Origin: PALSA-505 sp963762615
Lineage (GTDB): Bacteria > Actinomycetota > Actinomycetes > Streptosporangiales > Streptosporangiaceae
Assembly (NCBI GenBank): GCA_963762615.1
Contig: CAVXLG010000006.1
Span: 186,001-250,000, forward strand
DNA: 64,000 nucleotides
Reading direction: 5' to 3'
In this document: one piece after another, positions 24,954 to 31,381 of the stretch
How positions within the stretch are numbered: position 1 is the first letter of the stretch
Layout: each line of letters begins with the position of its first letter
The notes under the pieces: model-generated
Told to the model about the DNA's origin: nothing
Seen by the model: the letters and a program-made list of their open reading frames with translations, nothing else
Databases searched by the model: none
Position numbers and translations under genes: made by a program

Positions 24954-25573
24954 TCGTATCCAGTTACATCTCGCCGAAGGCAGCGAAGGGCCGGCCGAGC
25001 GGCATTGCCGGACGCGGCCTGGTGGCCCTTCAGCCGATCAGCCGGGACGAGCTGGTCGCCGTCAAGGGCGGGCACATCGTGGACACCGCGACATTGCACG
25101 GACTGTCTGAGCAGCTGCAGAATTCCGAAGTCCAGATCAGTGACGGCTTCCACATCGTCGCGCTGGAAGAAGCCGAATACGAGCCGGTGATGCTCTTCAT
25201 CAACCACTCGTGCGAGCCGAACGTCGGCTTCGCCGGGAACATCGTCCTGGTCGCGATGCGCGACATCGAGCCCGGTGAGGAACTGACCACCGACTACGCG
25301 CTGTTCGACGACAACCTCGAGTCGATGCGGTGCGGCTGCGGCGCGCCCCGCTGCCGCCGCGTGATCAACGGCCAGGACTGGCGCCGTCCCGAACTGCAGC
25401 GCAGGTACGGCTCGTACTTCTCCAGCTACCTGCTCAGCCGGCTGGCTACCCGCGGCAGGCAGATGACCCGCCGTGCGGCGGATCGAACACTGACACCCGG
25501 CGGCGCGCCGCCGGTCAGGGCCAGGACCGGCTGGACAGGACGAGCCGGTAGCCATCCGGATCCGCGATCGTGA
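24950..25573 (+). CDS. SET-domain protein (putative protein lysine methyltransferase)
   Basis: A 207-residue protein with a compact SET fold: GIAGRGLVALQPISRDELVAV at the N-terminus, the pseudoknot motifs FINHSCEPNVGF and GEELTTDYALFDDN, and a post-SET-like Cys cluster CGCGAPRCRR. Such enzymes transfer methyl from SAM to lysine of proteins; the bacterial substrate is unknown. It is translationally coupled to the repeat protein upstream. Its 3' end overlaps the convergent VOC gene by 59 bases, so the last 20 or so residues are unlikely to be conserved. Confidence 0.85.
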   Translation: MIVSSYISPKAAKGRPSGIAGRGLVALQPISRDELVAVKGGHIVDTATLHGLSEQLQNSEVQISDGFHIVALEEAEYEPVMLFINHSCEPNVGFAGNIVLVAMRDIEPGEELTTDYALFDDNLESMRCGCGAPRCRRVINGQDWRRPELQRRYGSYFSSYLLSRLATRGRQMTRRAADRTLTPGGAPPVRARTGWTGRAGSHPDPRS

Positions 25574-25916
25574 CTCCCCACTGGTCCCAGTACGGGTTTC
25601 GGGCAGCGACCCGGGTGCCGCCCGCGTCGATCAGGCGCGCGATCACGTCGTCGTCGACCGCGCCGTCGAGGTAGAGGACCAGCAGGTCCTCTTCGGTCGG
25701 CGCGGCCGGGGTCGCATCATCGGGGTCACCCACCAGCTCGAGATGCCAGGCGGCGCCCGGCCACCCGACCATGAGCAGCGCGTGCCCGTCCCCGGCCGGC
25801 TCGGCCACCCGGAACAGGACCTCGAGCCCGAGGCCGTGGACCCAGAACCGTTCGGACGCGCGCAGGTCGTGACTGGGGCGCGCGATACGCAGGTGGCCGG
25901 CAGGCCGCGGTTTCAT
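25515..25916 (-). CDS. VOC-family (glyoxalase-like) protein
   Basis: A 133-residue vicinal-oxygen-chelate fold protein: HLRIARPSHDLRASERFWVHGLGLEVL at the start, HLELVGDPDD in the middle and the C-terminal WGVTIADPDGYRLVLSS. Function within the glyoxalase/dioxygenase/resistance superfamily cannot be assigned. The open frame extends far upstream, but the family fold begins at ATG 25916. Confidence 0.85.
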   Translation of the reverse strand: MKPRPAGHLRIARPSHDLRASERFWVHGLGLEVLFRVAEPAGDGHALLMVGWPGAAWHLELVGDPDDATPAAPTEEDLLVLYLDGAVDDDVIARLIDAGGTRVAARNPYWDQWGVTIADPDGYRLVLSSRSWP

Positions 25917-26021
25917 GGCTCCATCATCGCCGCCAAGGCCGGCCTGCCCGGGACTGGCCTGCAGAGAACCCTGGCATGATCGTGGCGACGGCGGCTCCTG
26001 ATGAACAGACGGGAACGAGTG

Positions 26022-26819
26022 ATGCGGGTCCTGACGTGGAATCTGTGGTGGCGCCACGGGCCGTGGCAGCGCCGCCGCGAGGCGATCGCGGCGACGCTGG
26101 CCGAGGTCGCCCCTGACCTGTGCGGGCTGCAGGAAGTGTGGGAGGACGACGGGAGCAACCTGGCCGCCGAGCTGGCCGGGCGACTCGGAATGCACTGGTG
26201 CTGGGCGGCGGCGGGTGAGGGCCGGGACAGCCGAGGCGGTGAGGCCGTCATCGGCAACGCCGTGCTCAGCCGCTGGCCGATCACCGCGCAGGCCGAGCTG
26301 CGCCTGCCCACCGGCGACATCTCCGCGCGCCGGGTGGCGCTGCACGCGCGCATCGCCGCCCCGGGCGGTGCGCTGCCGATGTTCACCACCCACCTGAGCT
26401 ATCGGCCCGGTGCCTCCCAGGTGCGCACCGAGCAGGTGCGCCGGCTCGCCGAGTTCGCCGCCGACCACCTCACCGACTGCGCTTACCCGCCCGTGGTCAC
26501 CGGCGACCTCAACGCCGAGCCCTGCTCCGACGAGCTGCGGCTTCTCGGCGGCCTGCTCACCCCGCCAGCAGTGCCCGGCCTGGTGCTCATCGACGCCTGG
26601 CGGTACGCCGGCCCGGCCGACCCGGGATTCACCTGGGATCACCGCAACGGCTACCAGGCCGACAGCATGATCCCCGACTCGCGCATCGACTACGTCCTGG
26701 TCGGCCTGCCCCGACACGGCCGGGGCCGGGTGCAGTCGGTGCGGCTGGCCGGCACCGCCGCGGTGGACGGCGTCTGGCCGTCGGATCACTTCGCCGTGGT
26801 CACCGACCTCAGGCCATGA
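26022..26819 (+). CDS. Endonuclease/exonuclease/phosphatase (EEP) family hydrolase
   Basis: Metal-dependent phosphodiesterase fold of about 265 residues. MRVLTWNLWW and LCGLQEVWED carry the metal-binding Asn and Glu, THLSYRP the His, VVTGDLNAEP the Asp/Asn pair, RIDYVLVG and the terminal SDHFAVVTDL the catalytic Asp-His. Substrate may be nucleic acid, phospholipid or inositol phosphate. ATG 26022 is preferred over ATG 26001 because GGGAACGA lies just upstream of it. Confidence 0.87.
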   Translation: MRVLTWNLWWRHGPWQRRREAIAATLAEVAPDLCGLQEVWEDDGSNLAAELAGRLGMHWCWAAAGEGRDSRGGEAVIGNAVLSRWPITAQAELRLPTGDISARRVALHARIAAPGGALPMFTTHLSYRPGASQVRTEQVRRLAEFAADHLTDCAYPPVVTGDLNAEPCSDELRLLGGLLTPPAVPGLVLIDAWRYAGPADPGFTWDHRNGYQADSMIPDSRIDYVLVGLPRHGRGRVQSVRLAGTAAVDGVWPSDHFAVVTDLRP

Positions 26820-26894
26820 CGGGCCGGGCTCCGCAGGATGGCTGCGCTGGCCCGGACGCCCGGGGCCGGTTCCCCGGTCTGGCAGGGTGGGGGC

Positions 26895-27053
26895 ATGGTG
26901 ACTGGCTCAGCGCACCGCGAACTGACCATCGAACACGTCGCGAACGGCCGGTTCGGTGTGATCAGGTCCCGGGGCGGCCGGATCAGCTGCACCGGGCTCA
27001 GCCCGTCCGTCGCCACCCGGACAGAACCGTCCATCGCCACCCGGACCGAATAA
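26895..27053 (+). CDS. Possible small protein of 52 residues
   Basis: ATG 26895 follows a G-rich stretch (ggcagggtgggggc) and encodes MVTGSAHRELTIEHVANGRF then GVIRSRGGRISCTGLSPSVA, ending at TAA ten bases before the next gene. The tail SVATRTEPSIATRTE comes from a direct DNA repeat (gccacccggac). No family is recognised; coding status is uncertain. Confidence 0.3.
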   Translation: MVTGSAHRELTIEHVANGRFGVIRSRGGRISCTGLSPSVATRTEPSIATRTE

Positions 27054-27063
27054 GAGTGCGGCC

Positions 27064-28236
27064 ATGAGTTACTCACTGCGGATGTCCGACGAGATGCACG
27101 ACTGGCTGGCCGACCTGCGCGACAGTGACCCCGCGAGGGCCATGCTGGTGGGACAGGCGCTGACGGCGCTGATGAGCGACGGCACCGCGCTCGGGCCTCC
27201 GCTGGTCATCCCGCTGGCGTACACCGCCTGGCCGCGGCATCTCGCCGAGGCGCTCGGCCAGGCGTATCAGCGCGGCCTGCAATGGACCCAGGCCGGCCGC
27301 ATCCAGGTGGCGCAGGCGGCGGCGGTTGCGCAGCGCCTCCGAGGGCAGATCGCCGCGCTGGAATCGCTGCCGGCGGGCGAACAAGCAGAGGCCGCGGACC
27401 AGCTCGCCGGACGGCGGCGGCGGCTCGATGAGGTGACCAAGACCGAGAAGAAGCTGATCGAGGAGAGCCAGCGGCGGCAGCGGAAACTGGAGGCGTTCAG
27501 GACGAGGAAGGACATCCTGAACGCGACCTACGCCGCGGCGCAGGCCGAGGTGGCCGTCCCCGACGCCCTCGCCGACGCAGGCCCGGACGGCAACGAGACC
27601 GGGTCGCTCCAGCAGGAACGCGACGCGGCAGCAAGCAAGCTCCGGGACATCGAGCAGGAAATCGAGCGGGAACTGCAGGCCGCTCCCTGGGCGGAGGGCC
27701 ACGGAGACCTGCGCCCCCAGCCCGGCCTGATGGGACTGCAGCCGGGCGCGCCGGACACCGAAGACCTCCGCATCATCTTCGCTGTCGAGCCGCCGGGCAG
27801 CGTGCTGCTACTCGCCCTGCTCGACGGCCGGGACGCGCAGCGAGATCACTATGACGAGGCGGTCTCGCTGTCATCGGAGGTGCTGCGTCATGTCCGGGAC
27901 GGCCAGGCTCCGGAGGCGGTAGCGCACGCCTATGACGACGTGCCGTCGTTTCTCGACGGGTTCTTCGCCGGCGAGGCCATCGAGGTCGAGGCCGGCGCGG
28001 CCGAGCTCACCGCCAGGAACCGCGCCCGGAAGCTGGCCGAGCTGCGGGACCGGCTCGGGCTCAGCCAGGTCGAGCTGGCCGAGCGGATGGGCGTCCGGCC
28101 GGCCCGGGTGGCGGCCATCGAGCGCGCCGAGCGCGGCGCCACTGAGGTCCGTACCCTGGCCGGGTACGTCGAGGCGCTCGGCGGCCGGCTGGAAGTCATC
28201 GCGGACGTCGGCGGCGAGCGTGTGGTGCTTCGCTGA
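27064..28236 (+). CDS. Single-chain HigB-like/coiled-coil/HigA-like (XRE) protein
   Basis: A 390-residue protein that joins toxin and antitoxin features. Residues 1-50 (MSDEMHDWLADLRDSDP, GTALGPPLVIPL) and 221-283 (GLMGLQPG, EDLRIIFAVEPPGSVLLLAL) match the two halves of a HigB/Gp49-type RelE fold. Between them, about residues 75-210 form a charged coiled coil (RRRRLDEVTKTEKKLIEESQ). Residues 318-375 are an XRE helix-turn-helix (LAELRDRLGLSQVELAERMG) as in HigA. It could be an inactive regulator rather than a toxin-antitoxin fusion. It follows a possible 52-residue gene. Domain assignment is by motif only. Confidence 0.7.
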   Translation: MSYSLRMSDEMHDWLADLRDSDPARAMLVGQALTALMSDGTALGPPLVIPLAYTAWPRHLAEALGQAYQRGLQWTQAGRIQVAQAAAVAQRLRGQIAALESLPAGEQAEAADQLAGRRRRLDEVTKTEKKLIEESQRRQRKLEAFRTRKDILNATYAAAQAEVAVPDALADAGPDGNETGSLQQERDAAASKLRDIEQEIERELQAAPWAEGHGDLRPQPGLMGLQPGAPDTEDLRIIFAVEPPGSVLLLALLDGRDAQRDHYDEAVSLSSEVLRHVRDGQAPEAVAHAYDDVPSFLDGFFAGEAIEVEAGAAELTARNRARKLAELRDRLGLSQVELAERMGVRPARVAAIERAERGATEVRTLAGYVEALGGRLEVIADVGGERVVLR

Positions 28237-28240
28237 CCGG

Positions 28241-28618
28241 CTAACCGTGGCCGTGGCCGAGATCGACGATGCAGAAGCGGTTGCCGTCGGGATCGGCCAG
28301 CACGACAAAGTCCGGGTCGTCCGGGTAGCTGTCCCAGTCCACCCGCCGGGCGCCCAGCGCCACCAGGCGGGCCGCCTCGGACGCCTGCTCTGACGCGTCC
28401 GCCACGTGCAGGTCAAGGTGCAGCCGCGGGTGCTCTTCCGCAGGCGTCCCGCTGCGCTGCAGCGCGATCATGGTCCCGGATCCGCCCGGCGGGACGAGCA
28501 CCATCGCCCAGCCGCCGAAACCGTCCTCGCGCCGCTCGTAGCCCAGGGCCGCGCACCAGAACTCCGCGGCCCGCGCCACGTCGGTGACGCCCAGCACGAC
28601 CACGCCCATCGTCAGCAT
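28241..28618 (-). CDS. VOC-family (glyoxalase-like) protein
   Basis: A 125-residue protein with VVVLGVTDVARAAEFWCAALGYERRED, LHLDLHVAD and the terminal DFVVLADPDGNRFCIVDL, all typical of VOC proteins. Unrelated in detail to the VOC protein at 25515. Ends four bases from the convergent XRE-containing gene. Specific activity cannot be assigned. Confidence 0.87.
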   Translation of the reverse strand: MLTMGVVVLGVTDVARAAEFWCAALGYERREDGFGGWAMVLVPPGGSGTMIALQRSGTPAEEHPRLHLDLHVADASEQASEAARLVALGARRVDWDSYPDDPDFVVLADPDGNRFCIVDLGHGHG

Positions 28619-28635
28619 CGGCCGGCCCGGGGGCG

Positions 28636-29107
28636 TCAGCCGGGAAGCGCCGGCAGCTCGCCGGACTTCTCGTAGGCCGAGATCTGCCCGATCCGCCGGA
28701 CGTGCCGGGGCTCGCCGGAGAACGGCGTCTGCACGAAGACCTTGGCGAACCTGATCGCGTCGGCCACCGGGTACTCCCGGGCGCCCAGGCTGAGCACGTT
28801 GGCGTCGTTGTGCTGCCTGGCCAGCCGCGCGGTCTCTTCGCTCCAGGCCAGCGCGGCCCGCACGCCCGGAATCTTGTTGGCGGCCATCTGCTCGCCGTTG
28901 CCTGACCCGCCGATGACGATGCCCAGGCTGCCCGGATCGGATATCGCCCCCTGGGCGGCCCGCATCACGTAGGGCGGGTAGTCGTCATCGGGGTGGTAGG
29001 ACTCGGGGCCGCAGTCGACCGGCTCGTGCCCGGCACTGGCAAGCCATTCGATCAGGGCCGTCTTGAGCTCGTATCCCGCGTGGTCGGAATCCCAGGTAAA
29101 CGCGCAC
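28636..29107 (-). CDS. rpiB: Ribose-5-phosphate isomerase B (frame broken near the start)
   Basis: Interconverts ribose 5-phosphate and ribulose 5-phosphate. Family motifs SDHAGYELKTALIEWLASAG, GGSGNGEQMAANKIPGVRA and HNDANVLSLGAR are present. The expected N-terminus VRVYLG is in another frame from GTG 29107; removing one T of ggattcc (29088-29089) gives VRVYLGSDHAGYELK. The corrected product is about 156 residues. Without the correction the frame runs back into the aldehyde dehydrogenase gene, whose stop lies 13 bases upstream. Likely same operon. Confidence 0.88.
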
Positions 29108-29120
29108 GGCTGACAGTCTG

Positions 29121-30533
29121 TCAGAACTGCAGGGACTTGATCTCGAGGAACTCCTCCATCCCGTGCACGCCGAGCTCGCGGCCGTACCCGGACTGGCCGA
29201 ATCCGCCGAACGGGGCCACCGGGTTGAACGCGCCGCCGTTGATCTCGACCTGCCCGGCCCGCAGCCGCCGGCCCACCGCCGCGGCCCGGTCGGGGTCGGC
29301 GGACCAGACCGCCGCCGCCAGGCCGTACCGGGTGCCGTTGGCGATCTCGACCGCCTCGTCCTCGCCCTGGTAGCCGAGGACGGACAGCACCGGGCCGAAG
29401 ATCTCCTCCTGGGCGATGGTCATGTCCGGACTGACCCCGCCGAACACCGTGGGCTGCACGAAGAAGCCGGCCGTCATGCCCGCCGGCGGCTCTGCGCCGC
29501 CAGTGGCCAGGGTGGCGCCCTCGGCCACGCCGCGCTCGATGAACCCGCGGACCCGGTCCCGCTGGGTCGCCGACACGAGCGGGCCGAGCCGGGTGCTCTC
29601 GGCGAGCGGATCGCCGACGGTGTACCGCGCGGCGGCCTTTACGGCAAGCTCGACGGCCTCGTCGTAGACGTCGCGGGACACCAGCATGCGGGTGAGCGCG
29701 GTGCAGGTCTGGCCGGAGTTGATGAACGCCTTCGCCACGCCGACCTTGACCGCGGTGCCCAGGTCGGCGTCGGGCAGGATCACGTTGGCGGACTTGCCGC
29801 CGAGCTCGAGGGTCACCCGCTTGACGGTCCGCGACGCAACCTCGGCCACCCGCGTGCCGGCCCGGGCCGAGCCGGTGAACGACACCACGTCGATGCCCGG
29901 GTGCCGGGCGATCGCCTCGCCGGTCACCGGGCCGGTGCCGCTCACCAGGTTGAACACCCCCGGCGGCAGCCCGGCCTCGTGGAACACCGCGGCCAGCTCG
30001 TAGGCGGCAAGCGGCGCGACCTCGCTGGGCTTGAGCACCGCCGTGCAGCCCGCCGCGAGCGCCGCGGCGACCTTGGCGACGATCTGGTGCAGCGGGTAGT
30101 TCCACGGAGTGATCATCCCGGCCACGCCGGCCGGCTCCCGCACGATCAGCGAGTTGCCGGTGCGCTCGCCGCCGAAGTCGTAGTAGCCGAGCAGCTCCAC
30201 GTAGCTGGCAAGCACCGCGAGCGGCAGGTCAACCTGCACCTTGCGGGCGAAGGCGAGCGGCGAGCCCATGTCGGCCGCGATGATCGCGGCGATGTCGTCG
30301 GCGCGGCCGGCCAGCAGCGCGTGCGCGGCGTCGAGCAGCCCGGCGCGCTCGGCGGCGGGCGTCGCGGCCCAGCCGGGAAACGCCTGCCTGGCCGCGGCCA
30401 CCGCGGCGTCCACATCGGCGGGGTCACCCGCGGGAACCTGGTCGATGATCTCCTCGGTGGCCGGATTGACGACGTCGATGGCGATGACGCCCGCTGACGG
30501 GGTCCAGGCCCCGCCGACATAGTTGTCGCGCAT
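29121..30533 (-). CDS. NAD(P)-dependent aldehyde dehydrogenase
   Basis: A 470-residue aldehyde dehydrogenase of the general ALDH superfamily. Visible: GMITPWNYPLHQIVAKVAAA (cofactor/Asn region), VVSFTGSARAGTRVAE, the catalytic Glu in LELGGKSAN, the catalytic Cys in FINSGQTCTALTRM, and QEEIFGPVLSV. Substrate cannot be fixed; it resembles broad-range aldehyde or betaine aldehyde dehydrogenases. ATG 30533 follows GAGGA at seven bases; an ATG six codons upstream is possible. Confidence 0.92.
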   Translation of the reverse strand: MRDNYVGGAWTPSAGVIAIDVVNPATEEIIDQVPAGDPADVDAAVAAARQAFPGWAATPAAERAGLLDAAHALLAGRADDIAAIIAADMGSPLAFARKVQVDLPLAVLASYVELLGYYDFGGERTGNSLIVREPAGVAGMITPWNYPLHQIVAKVAAALAAGCTAVLKPSEVAPLAAYELAAVFHEAGLPPGVFNLVSGTGPVTGEAIARHPGIDVVSFTGSARAGTRVAEVASRTVKRVTLELGGKSANVILPDADLGTAVKVGVAKAFINSGQTCTALTRMLVSRDVYDEAVELAVKAAARYTVGDPLAESTRLGPLVSATQRDRVRGFIERGVAEGATLATGGAEPPAGMTAGFFVQPTVFGGVSPDMTIAQEEIFGPVLSVLGYQGEDEAVEIANGTRYGLAAAVWSADPDRAAAVGRRLRAGQVEINGGAFNPVAPFGGFGQSGYGRELGVHGMEEFLEIKSLQF

Positions 30534-30580
30534 GTCGCAATCCTCGCCCATGCCGGCGCTGACGGCGAATCCCGGCGGCG

Positions 30581-31198
30581 TCAGTCGAAGATGGGATCGC
30601 GGGTGCGGCTGCGCTTCAGCTCGAAGAAGCCGTCGGTCTGCGCGATCGCCAGCACGCCGTCCCAGAGCCTGGCCGCGGCCGCGCCGCGCGGGATCGGGGA
30701 CATCACGGGACCGAAGACCGAGGTTCCGTTTACCGAGATCACCGGCGTGCCGACCTCGTAGCCGACCCGGTCGATGCCGTCGGCGTGCGACGCGCGGACC
30801 GCCTCGTCGTACTCGGTGGAGTCCATGGCGTCGGCCAGCTCGGCCGGCAGCCCGGTCTCCTCCAGCGCCGCCTCGATCGTGGCCCGGTCCCTGGGCTGCT
30901 GCTCGTTGTGGAAGCGCGTGCCGAGGGCGGTGTACAGCGGGCCGAGCACGTCGGCGCCGTACTTGGCCTCAGCGGCGACGCACACCCGGACCGGGCCCCA
31001 GCCCTGGCTCAGCAGCTCCTTGTAGCGCTCGGGCAGGTCTTCCTTGTCCTCGTTGAGTACCGACAGGCTCATCACGTGCCAGCGGACCTGGACCGGCCGG
31101 ACCTTCTCGACCTCGTGTATCCACCGCGAGGCGATCCACGCCCACGGGCAGACCGGATCGAACCAGAAATCGACGACCGTGAGCTCCTGCTCGGTCAT
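30581..31198 (-). CDS. DsbA-like mycothiol-dependent reductase family protein (Rv2466c-like)
   Basis: A 205-residue thioredoxin-fold/DsbA protein closely resembling mycobacterial Rv2466c, a mycothiol-dependent reductase: VVDFWFDPVCPWAWIASRWI, WHVMSLSVLNED, GWGPVRVCVAAE, DPLYTA-like GPLYTALGTRFHN, GTPVISVNG and ELKRSRTRDPIFD. The active site is CPWA (Cys17, Ala20) where Rv2466c has CPWC, so only one thiol remains; a monothiol mycothiol-linked mechanism is inferred. Start ATG 31198 follows AAGGAGTGCGC. Presence fits a mycothiol-producing actinomycete. Confidence 0.88.
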   Translation of the reverse strand: MTEQELTVVDFWFDPVCPWAWIASRWIHEVEKVRPVQVRWHVMSLSVLNEDKEDLPERYKELLSQGWGPVRVCVAAEAKYGADVLGPLYTALGTRFHNEQQPRDRATIEAALEETGLPAELADAMDSTEYDEAVRASHADGIDRVGYEVGTPVISVNGTSVFGPVMSPIPRGAAAARLWDGVLAIAQTDGFFELKRSRTRDPIFD

Positions 31199-31318
31199 GC
31201 GCACTCCTTCACATGGGATATACAGCCGATAACCGGCTACCCCGGGAAGGCATTCCGCGCCCGAGCGTGACACGATGCCGGGGCGACCGGAGCGCGATGC
31301 CAGCGGGCCGGGCCCGAG

Positions 31319-31372
31319 GCCCGGAGCATACCGAGGGCCCGGAGCATACGGAGGGCTCGGAGCATACGGAGG
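31319..31372 (+). repeat. Three 18-bp tandem repeats before pepN
   Basis: Units gcccggagcataccgagg, gcccggagcatacggagg and gctcggagcatacggagg follow each other without gaps. The third supplies part of the ribosome site of pepN, so the GGAGG-like motif is present more than once. Confidence 0.8.
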
Positions 31373-31381
31373 GAAGGTCAG

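Noticed and set aside
24137..25555. A long minus-strand open frame with RLSRFGRLSW repeats
   Set aside because: It is antisense to HisRS, the repeat gene and the SET gene, all of which have recognisable families or coupled starts.
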